A stretch of DNA of 64,000 nucleotides from Streptomyces sp. NBC_01306 (GCF_026340465.1 NZ_JAPEPC010000001.1:4841001-4905000); one strand, 5' to 3'; shown: positions 51,744 to 61,968, counted from the first letter of the stretch. Numbers and translations: made by a program. The notes: generated by a model from the sequence alone, not told the origin.

Positions 51744-52340
51744 ATGGCACCCCGAATGCTGCTGGTCCGGCATGGGCAGACCGCGTGGTCGCTGTCCGGG
51801 AAACACACCGGCAGGACGGACATCCCACTGCTCGACGAGGGACGCGAGGGGGCCGAACTGCTCGGTGAGCGGCTGCACCGGGCGCCGTGGGACGCGGTGC
51901 CGGACGCCAGGGTGTTCACCAGCAGACTGCTACGGGCGAGCGAGACGTGCGCACTTGCCGGGTTCGCCGACCGCGCCGAGGAGTGGGACGCGCTCCTGGA
52001 GTGGAACTACGGGGTGTACGAAGGACTCACCCCGGCCGAGATCCAGGCGGTCAGGCCCGGCTGGTTCATCTGGCGCGACGGCGCTCCCGACGGTGAGTCC
52101 GTGGCCGATGTCACGGCACGCGCCGACGCGGCGATCGACCGGATCCGTACGGGCGGCCGCGACGTCCTGGTCTTCGCGCACGGCCATATCCTGCGGGCGC
52201 TCGCCGCACGCTGGCTCGGCTACGACCTGACCTTCGGCGCCCGCATCCGGCTGGCCCCGGCGTCGCTCTCGGTGCTGGGCTGGGCGTACGACGCCCCCGC
52301 GGTCGAGCGGTGGAACGACACCGGGCACCTGGAGCCGTAA
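51744..52340 (+). CDS. Histidine phosphatase (phosphoglycerate mutase-like) family protein
   Basis: A 198-residue phosphatase. The catalytic RHG is at MLLVRHGQTAWSLSGKHTGRTDIPLLDEGREGAELLGERL, the acid in EWNYGVYEGLTPAEIQ, and the second histidine in VLVFAHGHILRALAARWLG. The ATG at 51744 follows GAGAGAG. It most resembles broad-specificity phosphatases rather than glycolytic mutase, because the second half is short. It stands alone and is divergent from the PAP2 gene. Confidence 0.87.
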   Translation: MAPRMLLVRHGQTAWSLSGKHTGRTDIPLLDEGREGAELLGERLHRAPWDAVPDARVFTSRLLRASETCALAGFADRAEEWDALLEWNYGVYEGLTPAEIQAVRPGWFIWRDGAPDGESVADVTARADAAIDRIRTGGRDVLVFAHGHILRALAARWLGYDLTFGARIRLAPASLSVLGWAYDAPAVERWNDTGHLEP

Positions 52341-52493
52341 CAACCCGGCCCGGGACCGGAACACGTCGGTCCGGGACCCCGGTCAGCCCGGGACACCCGT
52401 CAGCCGGTCACCGGCCACTCCCGGACAGGCCACTCCGGGACAGAACCACTCCGGGCCGGAACCATTCCGACCGGGCGTCCGGGCCGACTCCGT

Positions 52494-53837
52494 TCAGACC
52501 AGCCGCGGGGTCGACGCGTGCCGCTCCAGGAAGGCCGGCACCCCGGCCGCCCGGCGCTCCGGGAGCAGCCTGCGGGCCGTGCCCGCGAGCATCGCCTGGA
52601 TACGGGACGACTGGACCTGGTCCAGCAGGTCGAGCACCTGGTGCCCGGCCGCCGCCGCCCGGTCGGGAGCGCCCGCCCTGACCAGGTCGTCGGCGAGCTG
52701 CGCACGGTAGAGCGCCAGATTGCGGGCGAAGTGCGGGTCCTGGAGCTCCGCCGCGCGCTCGGCGTGCTGGGCCGCGCGCGGCCAGTCGCTCAGCGCGGAC
52801 CAGCACTGCGCCTCCAGCATCTCCAGCTCCGCCTCGACGAAGAAGCTCATCCACTCCGGGTCGGCGTCCGACGTGCCCTGCCCGAAGAGGGACTTGGCCC
52901 GTACCAGCGTCTCCGAACAGGCCGTACGGTCGCCAAGACCCGCCCAGCCGCCCGCCTCCCGCAGGGTCAGCAGCGACAGGAGCCGGGGCGACGACAGCTG
53001 CTTCGCCGCGCGCTCCCCGGCCTGCGCGGCCCGCACGGCCTCGCGCGGGCGTCCCGCGTCCCGCGCCAGGAACGCGGTGTTGCAGAAGGCATGGGCCTCC
53101 AGCGCGGGATCGCCGGACACCCGTGCGGTCGCCAGGGCCTCCGCGTAGTGGGACCGTGCGTCGTCGAAGCGGCCCGAATCGTGCGCCAGCCATCCCACCG
53201 AGATGGCCAGTTCACCGGCGCCCGCGTGCAGCCGGTCGGCCGCGGACCGGCGGGCGGTTCCCGCGTCGAGCAGGGCGTACGCGGCCTCCAGCGGCTGCGC
53301 CGCCCGCCGGTAGAGACCGGCCGCGCCATGCCGGTCGTCGAGCAGCCGGATCTGCCGTACGGCTGCTTCGACGGCGTTGACCTCCGCCTCGCCGACACGG
53401 CGCCGGGACGGTACGGGGGCCGGGCCGAAGCCCAGTGAGACGGCGGCCAGAGCGGCGGAACCGCCGGCCATGAATGCGCGACGCAGCACGTCGCTCTCCT
53501 CGTTGTTCTGGCTGGTGTGGGGCTGGGGACGGGACTCGGACTGTCCCGGCGGCTCGGCGCCGGGACACATGCCCCGGCCGCGTACCGCCCCCCGGTCGGA
53601 GAACCCCAGGTCCTTCAGGGTCGAACCGGGGAACATATGCAGGAACACCCGCTCGTACGCATAGTTGGGACAGCGGATCTCGCCGGCCTCGACGCGCCCG
53701 ATGTACCGCGCGTCACAGGCGACTTGCTCGCCGATCTCGCGCGCGGCCCGGCGGATCGCCGCCGCGAACTCACCGGGTGAGCGCTGTCCGCGCAACTGCC
53801 GGAAAGCCGGGTTGCGTACCTCCCGTGACATCGCCAT
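52494..53837 (-). CDS. NsdA-like regulator with XRE-type N-terminus and TPR repeats
   Basis: A 447-residue protein starting MAMSREVRNPAFRQLRGQRSPGEFAAAIRRAAREIGEQVACDARYIGRVEAGEIRCPNYAYERVFLHMF, a helix-turn-helix of XRE type. A short hydrophobic helix follows (VLRRAFMAGGSAALAAVSLGF), then about eight TPR-like helical repeats (residues 190-430). The length and the conserved FMAGGSAALAAVSLG helix match the Streptomyces NsdA-type negative regulators of differentiation. The ATG at 53837 follows GAGAGG. The leader region upstream (53838-54051) has no obvious operator. Confidence 0.8.
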   Translation of the reverse strand: MAMSREVRNPAFRQLRGQRSPGEFAAAIRRAAREIGEQVACDARYIGRVEAGEIRCPNYAYERVFLHMFPGSTLKDLGFSDRGAVRGRGMCPGAEPPGQSESRPQPHTSQNNEESDVLRRAFMAGGSAALAAVSLGFGPAPVPSRRRVGEAEVNAVEAAVRQIRLLDDRHGAAGLYRRAAQPLEAAYALLDAGTARRSAADRLHAGAGELAISVGWLAHDSGRFDDARSHYAEALATARVSGDPALEAHAFCNTAFLARDAGRPREAVRAAQAGERAAKQLSSPRLLSLLTLREAGGWAGLGDRTACSETLVRAKSLFGQGTSDADPEWMSFFVEAELEMLEAQCWSALSDWPRAAQHAERAAELQDPHFARNLALYRAQLADDLVRAGAPDRAAAAGHQVLDLLDQVQSSRIQAMLAGTARRLLPERRAAGVPAFLERHASTPRLV

Positions 53838-54051
53838 GGCCGAGCCCTCTCTGGCGGATGGTGCTGCCGGCCCGGACCGCTCCGGCGCGCAAAACGTACC
53901 GTCTGTGATGAGACACACACGCCCGGTATAGCTACAAAACGGATATCTCACCCGCGATTTGCCATGAACTGCCATCCTTTACGGCGGTGCTGCGCCGTAG
54001 CCCTTGACGTCCGCAGGCGTTGAACCTTGCGGAGAACGAGGAGGGGTTGCC

Positions 54052-54489
54052 TTGTTGGAGACCGGTATCGAGATGAGCGGTTCGAGAACGACCGCCCGGC
54101 ACACACCCAGTCAGGAGTTCAGCGCACCACCCGACGGTGTGGCCGAACCGTGCGATCTGGTAACGGTCCCTGCGAGGCAGGGGCTTGAGGCGGTGGACAT
54201 CCTGCGCAGGGGAGCGGACTCGGCCGACGTCGGCCCCGTCCTGCACGACGGAGCCTGCGACACCCTCGGCTTCCTGGTGCCGCCCGGCACGGCCGACGGC
54301 TGGGACCTGCCGGGCAGCGCGTGTACGCAGACCAACGGACGCGGGCTGCGGATCCCCGAGGAGCCACCGGTCCGGGGCACCGGCTGGCTGCTGCCGCCCG
54401 AGACGGCGCCGGTCACCGATCCTTCGGTGCTCAGGGCTGCGCTCGGCGAGGCGGCACGTCTGATCGAGGCAGCGGACAACCGCCGGTGA
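54052..54489 (+). CDS. Conserved hypothetical protein (possible prim-pol fragment)
   Basis: A protein of about 145 residues, divergent from the NsdA-like gene. A good ribosome site (GAGGAGGGG) precedes TTG 54052/54055, so a TTG start is likely. The segment VTVPARQGLEAVDILRRG...GPVLHDGACDTLGFLVPPGTADGWDLPGSACTQTNGRGLRIPEEPPVRGTGWLLPP resembles part of the small Streptomyces prim-pol-like family, including its WDLPGS and GWLLPP turns. It may be a lone domain or a decayed relative of the gene at 44748. No function assigned. Confidence 0.5.
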   Translation: MLETGIEMSGSRTTARHTPSQEFSAPPDGVAEPCDLVTVPARQGLEAVDILRRGADSADVGPVLHDGACDTLGFLVPPGTADGWDLPGSACTQTNGRGLRIPEEPPVRGTGWLLPPETAPVTDPSVLRAALGEAARLIEAADNRR

Positions 54490-54543
54490 GCAGCCCGTAC
54501 CGCTGAACGCCGCCGCGGTACGGGAGGACGCGATACTGGGGGA

Positions 54544-55407
54544 GTGGCGAAGAACAAGCGGCAGGGCCGTTCCGCACCGGAGTCCGTCGTCGAGCAGGTG
54601 GACGGCGGGATCGCCGAACTCAGGCCCGACCGCGACCGTCCGCGCGCCTGGACCCTGCTGATCGACGGCGCCCCGCAGTCCCATGTGGACCTCGACGACC
54701 CCGCGTACCTCGACTTCGAGTACCAGCGCAGGCTCGGTCATGTCATCGACCTCGCGGGCCCGCCCAGGCAGCCGCTGCACGTCGTGCATCTGGGCGGCGG
54801 GGCGTTCACCCTGGCCCGTTACGTCGCGGCGACCCGCCCCCGCTCCACCCAGCAGATCGCCGAGGTCGACGGCCCGCTGGTGCAGCTGGTGCGCAGGGTG
54901 CTGCCGCTGGACCCCGGCGCCCGGATCCGCGTCCGCTCCACCGACGCCCGCGCCGCACTCGCGAAGATCCCCGACGGCTGGGCCGACCTGATCGTCGCCG
55001 ACGTCTTCAGCGGTGCGCGCACCCCCGCCCATCTCACCAGTGCGGAATTCCTCACCGAGGTCCGCAGAGCGCTGAAGCCGGAGGGCTGGTACGCGGCGAA
55101 CCTCACGGACGGCCCGCCGCTGACCTATCTGCGCGGCCAGATCGCGACCGCGGCCGCGACCTTCCCCGAACTGGCCCTGGCGGCCGAGCCGGCGGTACTG
55201 CGCGGCCGGAGGTTCGGGAACGCGGTACTGGTGGGTTCGGCGCTTCCGCTGCCCATCGCCGAACTGACCCGCAGGGTGGCGGGGGACGGGCACGCGGGGC
55301 GGCTGGAGCACGGCCGGGGCCTCACGGACTTCACGGGCGGGGCGAGGCCGGTACGGGACGCGGATGCGCAGCCGTCACCTCCGCCGCCGCCCGCGGTCTT
55401 CGGATAG
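54544..55407 (+). CDS. Spermidine synthase-like methyltransferase-fold protein
   Basis: A 287-residue protein of the spermidine synthase family without the full active site I could confirm. SAM-fold elements: HVVHLGGGAFTLARYVAA, IAEVDGPLVQLVRRVLPL, RVRSTDARAALAKIPDGWADLIVADVFSGARTPAHLTSAEFLTEVRRALKPEGWYAANL. The GTG at 54544 is the start. Many Streptomyces genes of this type have no shown polyamine role. It ends convergent with the gene at 55449 over a 41-bp gap. Confidence 0.8.
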   Translation: MAKNKRQGRSAPESVVEQVDGGIAELRPDRDRPRAWTLLIDGAPQSHVDLDDPAYLDFEYQRRLGHVIDLAGPPRQPLHVVHLGGGAFTLARYVAATRPRSTQQIAEVDGPLVQLVRRVLPLDPGARIRVRSTDARAALAKIPDGWADLIVADVFSGARTPAHLTSAEFLTEVRRALKPEGWYAANLTDGPPLTYLRGQIATAAATFPELALAAEPAVLRGRRFGNAVLVGSALPLPIAELTRRVAGDGHAGRLEHGRGLTDFTGGARPVRDADAQPSPPPPPAVFG

Positions 55408-55448
55408 CCGGCCGCAGACCCGGGGCGCGGCCACCGCACCGCGCTCCC

Positions 55449-56021
55449 TCAGCTGTCGTCCACCTCGACCGTCGGCTTGTGTCCGTTCCAGGTGCAGAAC
55501 ACCGACACCGACCGCTGCCCCTTCGTGAACGTCACCCGGATCCACTCCGGCTGCTTCCAGACCCGCATCTGCCAGCCGTCCGCAGGCGCCGCCGACACCA
55601 GCTCAGCCGAGGTCGCCCCCAGATCGAAGACGACCCGGCCGCCCGATGACGTATAGCTCCGTACGTCACCGGACGATCCGGATGAACCGGATGAAACTGA
55701 AGATTCTGACGAACCCGATGAAGGTCGCGAAGCAGGTGCCGACGCCGACGGGGACGGCGAGGACGGCGGGGAAGCGCTCCCGGACGCGTGTGCGGGGGAG
55801 GGGGAGCCCGGTGACTGCCCCGTCCCCGGGGACCCGGGATCCGGCTCCTCGGGCCGCTGGGTGGCCGACGAGAGCAGCTCCGGACTCCCCGCTGCCGGAA
55901 GCGCCCGGGGCAGGTCATAGGCCGTGCCCGCCATCACCGAATGCACCCCCCACCAGGTCAGCGTGGTCGCCGCACCGGTGGCGAGCGACCATGCCAGGGC
56001 CTGTGTCAGTCGCCGGATCAT
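55449..56021 (-). CDS. Membrane-anchored Ser/Pro-rich protein, divergent from the two-component genes
   Basis: A 190-residue protein. The N-terminus MIRRLTQALAWSLATGAATTLTWWGVHSVM is a membrane anchor or signal. Residues about 50-120 are a Ser/Pro/Ala/Gly-rich stalk (SSPSPSASAPASRPSSGSSE...). The C-terminal 70 residues form a small beta domain (GGRVVFDLGATSAELVSAAPADGWQMRVWKQPEWIRVTFTKGQRSVSVFCTWNGHKPTVEVDD). The ATG at 56021 is 87 bp from the response regulator start. Proteins of this design next to a two-component system may be extracytoplasmic sensors or targets. Confidence 0.7.
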   Translation of the reverse strand: MIRRLTQALAWSLATGAATTLTWWGVHSVMAGTAYDLPRALPAAGSPELLSSATQRPEEPDPGSPGTGQSPGSPSPAHASGSASPPSSPSPSASAPASRPSSGSSESSVSSGSSGSSGDVRSYTSSGGRVVFDLGATSAELVSAAPADGWQMRVWKQPEWIRVTFTKGQRSVSVFCTWNGHKPTVEVDDS

Positions 56022-56108
56022 CGCGCCATACTGCCCCACCGGCCCCAGCGATGTCGCGACACGGTGAGACGCATACCCGGCTCCCCCGAATGGCGTACGG
56101 TGCCGCCC

Positions 56109-56794
<686 letters not shown>

Positions 56795-56798
<4 letters not shown>

Positions 56799-58189
56799 GG
56801 TGGGCGCTGGTCAAAGTGGCGCTGGCCGCCACCGCCATGGTCGTGGTGGCCTTCGCCATTCCGCTCGGTCTGGTCATCAAGGAGATGGCCAGCGACCGGG
56901 CGTTCGCCGGCGCCGAGCGGAACGCGTCGGCCCTCGCGCCCACCCTCTCCATCACCACCGACCGCCTCGCGCTGGAGAAGGCGGTCGCCTCCACCCCGGC
57001 GGGCGCCGCAGGACGCGTCGCCATCCATGTGCCCGCGTCGGGCGAACCGGGCAGCCGGCCGACCGAGACCGGCCACCGGCGGGCAGCGGCCAAGGACATC
57101 GAGGCGGCCCGCCGCCAGGCCATGATCACCACGGTGCCCGGCGGCTCCGCGCTCCTCCAGCCGACCGCGCTGCCCACCGGAAGGATCGCGGTCGTCGAGG
57201 TGTACGTACCGCAGGGCGAGGTCTCCAACGGCGTCGGTACCGCCTGGCTGGTCCTCGCGGGCGTCGGCATCGCGCTGGTCGTCGGCTCGGTCGCCGTCGC
57301 CGACCGGCTGGGCGTACGGATGGTGCGCCCCGCGCAGCGGCTCGCGCGGGCGGCGCACGACCTGGGCGAGGGCAGGCTGTCCGTACGGGTCGTCGAGGAA
57401 GGACCGACCGAACTGCGCTCGGCCGCCGTGGCGTTCAACTCGATGGCCGACCAGGTCGTCCAACTCCTCGACAACGAACGCGAACTGGCCGCCGACCTCT
57501 CGCACCGGCTGCGCACCCCGCTCACGGTCCTGCGGCTCAACGCGGCCTCGCTGGGCGACGGTCCGGCCGCCGAGCAGACCCGCGCGGCCGTCGAGAAGCT
57601 GGAGCGGGAGGTCGACACGATCATCCGCACGGCCCGCGAACAGCGCCCGCGGCCCCAGGGGCTGCAACCGGCGGCCGCGGGCTGCGACGCCTCCGAGGTG
57701 ATCCGCGAACGGATGGCCTTCTGGTCGGCGCTGGCGGAGGACGAGGGCCGTACGGTACGGCTGGCGGGTGTGGGCCGAGCGGCACGCATCCCGGTCATAC
57801 GCTCCGAACTGGCCGCCGCACTCGACGCGTTGCTCGGCAACGTCTTCCGCCACACGCCCGAGGGCACCCCCTTCTCGGTGGACGTGCACCACGCGGAGGA
57901 CGCCGTCATCGTGCTCGTGTCGGACGCGGGTGAGGGCATCGCCGACCCGGCGGCCGCCCTGACGCGCGGCAACAGCGGCGGGCGGACCGGCTCCACGGGG
58001 CTCGGCCTCGACATCGTGCGCCGGGTCGCCGAGTCGACCGGCGGCGATGTGCGGATCGGGCGCTCGGTCCTCGGCGGCACCGAGGTCCGGCTGTGGATCG
58101 CCCTCGACGGCGGCCGTGCGCTGCCTGCCCGCGGCCACCGCGTACGGGGCCGCAGGCGCGGGACGCTCCGGGGGCCGGTACCGGGCTGA
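56795..58189 (+). CDS. Two-component sensor histidine kinase
   Basis: A 464-residue kinase. Two membrane helices (about 5-27 and 148-170) flank an extracellular sensor of about 120 residues; a HAMP domain follows. The phospho-acceptor is H237 in ELAADLSHRLRTPLTVLRLN, and the N box is near ALLGNVFRHTPEG, with GEGI and GSTGLGLDIVRRVAESTGG closing the ATP site. The ATG overlaps the regulator stop by 4 bp, so the pair is co-translated. The signal is unknown; the membrane protein at 55449 is a candidate partner. Confidence 0.9.
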
Positions 58190-58220
58190 TCCGGGACAGC
58201 GGCACGCGGCACCCTCCCCG

Positions 58221-58316
58221 GCAAGCCGCAAGCAAGCCCCAAGCGAGCGCAAGCAAGCCGCAAGCAAGCCGCAAGCAAGCCCCAAGCGGGCGCAAGCAAG
58301 CCCCCAACAAGCCCCG
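58221..58316. repeat. Phased 11-bp repeat array
   Basis: Five to six exact copies of GCAAGCAAGCC (starting 58228, 58249, 58260, 58271, 58292) are interspersed with CCAAGCGRGC-type units. The period is close to one DNA helical turn. It lies between the histidine kinase stop and the chitinase promoter. It is not CRISPR-like: the spacers are repeats themselves. Confidence 0.75.
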
Positions 58317-58388
58317 GTATTAACCGCTCCCTTTGTCTTCCTTAAGCCCACCCTAAGATCCTCGGCTTCCCTCCTGAACTGCCCAATT

Positions 58389-58401
58389 GTCCGGTTCGGA
58401 C
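58389..58401. promoter_or_regulatory. Perfect inverted repeat before the chitinase gene
   Basis: GTCCG-GTT-CGGAC lies directly upstream of a TAGCGT -10-like element at about 58406-58411 and about 54 bp before the chitinase ATG. It is not a DasR core. It could be the site of a dedicated regulator. Confidence 0.45.
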
Positions 58402-58454
58402 TCGCTAGCGTGCTGCCACACCCCCCACTTCCGTAACGCAGAGGCAGGCACGCC

Positions 58455-59963
58455 ATGAGTACGACGACCCACCGGCGCAAGGTGAGCGGCAAGACCAAGG
58501 CGATGGGCGCGGTGGTCGCCGCAGCCGTCGCAGGGGGCGGCGCGTTCGCACTGACCGGCACGGCGCACGCCGCCGACGTTGGCGCCGCCTACACCAAGAC
58601 CAGTGACTGGCAGGGCGGTTACACCGGCCAGTACGTCGTCAGCAACGACGCCGGGAAGGCGCTGACCGACTGGAAGCTGGAGTTCGACCTGCCCGCGGGC
58701 ACCAAGCTCAGCTCGCTCTGGAACGCCGAGTCCACGGTCGACGGGCAGCACGTCACGGTGCGGCCTTCGAAGTGGGACAAGACGGGGATCGCCGCGGGCA
58801 AGTCCCTCACCATCGGCTTCGTCACGTCGTCGGGCGCCACCGCGGGCGACCCCACCGGCTGTGTCATCGACGGCGCCAAGTGCTCGGTCGACACCGGTGG
58901 TGCGCCCGCGCCGAGCGGCCGGCCCACCAAGCCGTCCCAGCCGTCCGATCCGTCGAAGGCACCGCAGCCGTCGGGCAAGCCCACCGCAACCGCGTCACCG
59001 ACCGGGAGCGCACCGTCGAAGCCCGCGCCCACGCCCACCAAGACGACCGGCGCCGGAACGGGCACCTCGTCCGGTGCGGGCTTCGCCCCGTACGTCGACA
59101 CCTCGCTCTACCCCGCGTACGACCTGCTGGACACCGCGACCAAGACCGGCGTGAAGGAGTTCAACCTGGCCTTCATCACCTCCGGCGGCAGCTGCGCCCC
59201 GCTCTGGGGAGGTGCCACGGGCCTCGGCGACGACAAGGTGGCCTCGCAGATCAGCGGGTTGCGGGCCAAGGGCGGTGACGTCCGGGTGTCCTTCGGCGGG
59301 GCCTCCGGCACCGAGCTGGGCGCCGCGTGTACGTCGGCCGACGCACTGGCTGCCGCGTACGGCAAGGTCATCGACACCTACAAGCTCACCAAGGTCGACT
59401 TCGACATCGAGGGCGGTGCGCTGCCGGACACCGCGGCCAACACCCGTCGCGCGCAGGCCATCGCGCAGCTCCAGAAGTCCCACCCGGGGCTCGACGTCTC
59501 GTTCACGCTGCCGGTGATGCCCGAGGGGCTGACCCAGCCCGGCGTGGATCTCGTCGCCAACGCGAAGAAGAACGGCGTCGACATCTCCGCGGTCAACATC
59601 ATGGCGATGGACTACGGGGCTTCGTACAGCGGTGACATGGGCGACTACGCCACCCAGGCGGCGACCGCCACACAGGCCCAGATCAAGGGTGTGCTCGGGC
59701 TCTCGGACGCCGCTGCCTGGAAGGCCGTCGCGGTCACTCCGATGATCGGCGTCAATGACGTCAACACCGAGAAGTTCACGGTGGACGACGCGAAGAAGCT
59801 GGCCGAGTTCGCCAAGGCGAAGGGGCTGGGGCGGCTCTCGATGTGGTCCGCCGCACGGGACAAGGAGTGCGCCGGCGGCGCGAAGAACTCGGCCGACCCG
59901 ACGTGTTCGTCGATCGTCCAGGACGATCTGGCGTTCACCAAGGCGTTCGCCGCGAACAGCTGA
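58455..59963 (+). CDS. Secreted CBM2-GH18 chitinase
   Basis: A 502-residue enzyme. The signal peptide ends at GTAHAAD (residue 40). Residues 41-145 are a CBM2-type binding module (SDWQGGYTGQYVVSNDAGKALTDWKLEFDLPAG...), with cysteines at 136 and 143. A Pro/Thr/Ser-rich linker follows to about 212. The GH18 barrel starts at FAPYVDTSLYPAYDL and has the catalytic motif VDFDIEGG (D315, D317, E319, acid/base) and the bottom motif AVNIMAMDYG. The ATG at 58455 follows AGAGGCAGG. It probably attacks chitin, complementing the LPMO at 26753, though it lacks an obvious DasR core site upstream. Confidence 0.9.
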   Translation: MSTTTHRRKVSGKTKAMGAVVAAAVAGGGAFALTGTAHAADVGAAYTKTSDWQGGYTGQYVVSNDAGKALTDWKLEFDLPAGTKLSSLWNAESTVDGQHVTVRPSKWDKTGIAAGKSLTIGFVTSSGATAGDPTGCVIDGAKCSVDTGGAPAPSGRPTKPSQPSDPSKAPQPSGKPTATASPTGSAPSKPAPTPTKTTGAGTGTSSGAGFAPYVDTSLYPAYDLLDTATKTGVKEFNLAFITSGGSCAPLWGGATGLGDDKVASQISGLRAKGGDVRVSFGGASGTELGAACTSADALAAAYGKVIDTYKLTKVDFDIEGGALPDTAANTRRAQAIAQLQKSHPGLDVSFTLPVMPEGLTQPGVDLVANAKKNGVDISAVNIMAMDYGASYSGDMGDYATQAATATQAQIKGVLGLSDAAAWKAVAVTPMIGVNDVNTEKFTVDDAKKLAEFAKAKGLGRLSMWSAARDKECAGGAKNSADPTCSSIVQDDLAFTKAFAANS

Positions 59964-59979
59964 CGCCGCCTCCTGACGG

Positions 59980-60017
59980 ACGCCCCGGCCGGTTCACCCC
60001 CCACCCGGCCGGGGCGT
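59980..60017 (+). terminator. Terminator of the chitinase gene
   Basis: A perfect 13-bp stem (59980-59992 with 60005-60017) with a 12-base loop and three T's after it, 17 bp after the stop. Confidence 0.82.
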
Positions 60018-60557
60018 TTGCTGTGTCCGGATACGGAGAACGGCCCGCCGCCCGCCCCGCATCCGTAACTCAGTGCATCTCGGGCGGAGTTCGGTAAAAA
60101 AACGCGCAGCCCGACCAGAAACGGGTTCCCCTGCCAAGCCTCGTTCACTTTCTGTGTACGCCCGCGATCCCGGTTCCGGCGCGGCCCCTGTGGGCCCGCG
60201 GCCGGGTTCTCTGCGTTCATCACCCCTCCGGCCTGCGGTGATTGAACCCGTCTCGACGGTGCGCCGAAGCTCCCCGGGTCGTGGCAAGAGCCGTGCGGGA
60301 CACGTTCGCGTGACGTGCGGGACACGCTCGGGCAACGGAACCGTCTTCAACTCTTGACACCCGCCCCTCCGAGGCAGCAACCTTCCGGCATCAGCGCGCA
60401 TGGGAGCGCTCCCATATCGCTCTCGCACCGCACAGGTTTTCTCCGTACGGACAGAACGGCCCGTGTCTCCCCCCTCGCACTTCCCGGCACCCGTACTCAC
60501 CAGCGCGTATGCCGCGCAGTAAGAACGCCAGTCCCCCCTGGACCAAGGAGTAGTGGA
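60018..60557 (+). other. Long noncoding leader upstream of cebE
   Basis: A 540-bp region without a supported gene. It contains an A-run near 60097-60103, the CebR-type box at 60401-60414 and a ribosome site AAGGAG just before the ATG. A 94-codon frame at 60073-60357 has no ribosome site or recognisable product. The stretch is long enough for a second promoter or a small RNA, but I see no clear structure. Confidence 0.6.
60401..60414. promoter_or_regulatory. CebR-type operator
   Basis: TGGGAGCGCTCCCA is a perfect 14-bp palindrome identical to the known CebR consensus in Streptomyces, where cellobiose or cellotriose releases the repressor. It stands 144 bp before cebE. The cebR gene is not in this window upstream, so the repressor must be encoded elsewhere or downstream of the edge. 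Confidence 0.85.
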
Positions 60558-61883
60558 ATGCGCATCACCCGCACCGCCGGCGGTCGCCGCCGCAGAGCCG
60601 CGGTCATCGCCACCACGGGCCTGACGGCCACCGCCCTGTTGCTGGCCGGCTGTAGCAGCGACTCGTCGGACTCGGGCAAGTCCGACGCCAACGGGCCGAT
60701 CACACTGACCGTTTCGGACTACGGGCAATTCGGCTACAAGGAGGCAGGGCTCTTCGCGCAGTACCACAAGCTGCACCCGAACATCACGGTCAAGGAAGAC
60801 ACCACCGCCGATGAGAAGGTCTACTACCCCAAGCTGCTCCAGGAGCTGAACTCCGGCAGTGGCCTGTCCGATGTTCAGGGCATCGAGGTCGGCCGGATCA
60901 AGGAAGTGGTCGACACCAAGGCGAACAATTTCGCCGACCTCAGCAAGGTGATCAACGTCGACGACTGGGTGTCCTGGAAGGAGAAGCAGGCCACCACGTC
61001 GGGCGGACAGGTGATCGGCGCGGGTACCGACATCGGCCCGATGTCGCTCTGCTACAACACCGACCTCTTCAAGAAGGCCGGCCTGCCGACCGACCGGGAC
61101 AAGGTCGCCCAGAAGGTCGCCGGCGGATGGAGCGACTACCTCGCGCTGGGTGAGGAGTACAAGAAGCACGCGCCTGCGGGCACCTACTTCATGGACTCGG
61201 CGAGTGCCATGTTCAACGCTGTGGTGAGCTCCAACACGCAGCAGTACTACGACTCCAGCGGCCAGCCGGTCTACAAGACCAGCTCCAGCGTCAAGGACGG
61301 CTGGAAGCTGGCGTCCCAGGCGGCTTCCGAGGGACTCTCGCACGGTCTCGCGCAGTTCGACCCGCCCACCTGGCCGCCGGCGCTGCGCAAGAACAGCGTC
61401 GCCACCGTCGTCTGTCCCGCATGGATGGCCGGTCAGATCTCGACCAACGCGGGCCCGGCCAACAAGGACCACTGGGACATCACCACGGCCCCCGGCTCGT
61501 CCTCGGCCAACTGGGGCGGCTCGTTCCTCGGCGTTCCCAAGAACGGTAAGCACGTGGCCGAGGCCAGCGCACTGGTCAAGTGGCTGACCTCGCCGGCGCA
61601 GCAGGCCGCCGTCTTCAAGGCAATCGGCGCCTTCCCGTCCAACAAGAAGGCGTACACCCTTCCCGAAGTGAAGAACGCCAAGCTTCCCTACTTCAACAAC
61701 GCTCCGGTCGGCAAGATCTACGCGCAGGAGGCCAGCACCATCCCGGCTGCCGTGCTCGGCCCGAAGGACGCCGACATCAAGGACGCGTTCTCCACGCAGA
61801 TCACCAACATGGAGCAGCGTCACACCAGTTCCGCGAAGGCCTGGAACGACGCGATCAACAACATCGACAAGACGGTCGGCTGA
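60558..61883 (+). CDS. cebE: CebE-type cello-oligosaccharide-binding lipoprotein
   Basis: A 441-residue binding protein. The lipobox LLLAGC puts the lipid cysteine at 32. The mature domain is SBP_bac_1 (ITLTVSDYGQFGYKEAGLFAQYHKLHPNITVKEDTTADEKVYYPKLLQELNSGSGLSDVQGIEVGRI). The ATG at 60558 follows AAGGAG. It is followed by two permease genes and preceded by a CebR box, which identifies the cellobiose/cellotriose importer. The shared MsiK ATPase would energise it. The gene upstream is a chitinase rather than cebR, so it may be a second paralogous ceb locus. Confidence 0.85.
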   Translation: MRITRTAGGRRRRAAVIATTGLTATALLLAGCSSDSSDSGKSDANGPITLTVSDYGQFGYKEAGLFAQYHKLHPNITVKEDTTADEKVYYPKLLQELNSGSGLSDVQGIEVGRIKEVVDTKANNFADLSKVINVDDWVSWKEKQATTSGGQVIGAGTDIGPMSLCYNTDLFKKAGLPTDRDKVAQKVAGGWSDYLALGEEYKKHAPAGTYFMDSASAMFNAVVSSNTQQYYDSSGQPVYKTSSSVKDGWKLASQAASEGLSHGLAQFDPPTWPPALRKNSVATVVCPAWMAGQISTNAGPANKDHWDITTAPGSSSANWGGSFLGVPKNGKHVAEASALVKWLTSPAQQAAVFKAIGAFPSNKKAYTLPEVKNAKLPYFNNAPVGKIYAQEASTIPAAVLGPKDADIKDAFSTQITNMEQRHTSSAKAWNDAINNIDKTVG

Positions 61884-61933
61884 TCAGCACCGGTGCGGGC
61901 GGCCACCGGGCCGCCGGCGCCGGGTACCGACGC

Positions 61934-61968
61934 GGGCGGCGCCCTGCCGATCAGGCCGGACGCCGCCC
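61934..61968 (+). promoter_or_regulatory. Intercistronic hairpin between cebE and cebF
   Basis: GGGCGGCG (61934-61941) pairs with CGCCGCCC (61961-61968) in the 188-bp gap. Such stems often stabilise the binding-protein mRNA and reduce read-through to the permeases. Confidence 0.45.

Noticed and set aside
58221..58316. CRISPR array
   Set aside because: The spacing is one repeat unit, there are no unique spacers and no cas genes are near.
60073..60357. A 94-codon frame in the cebE leader
   Set aside because: No ribosome site, no recognisable product, Arg/Pro/Ser-rich composition; regarded as noncoding.
59994..61823. A 609-codon antisense frame over cebE
   Set aside because: Composition is of a shadow frame and the plus-strand CebE has a lipobox, ribosome site and operator.
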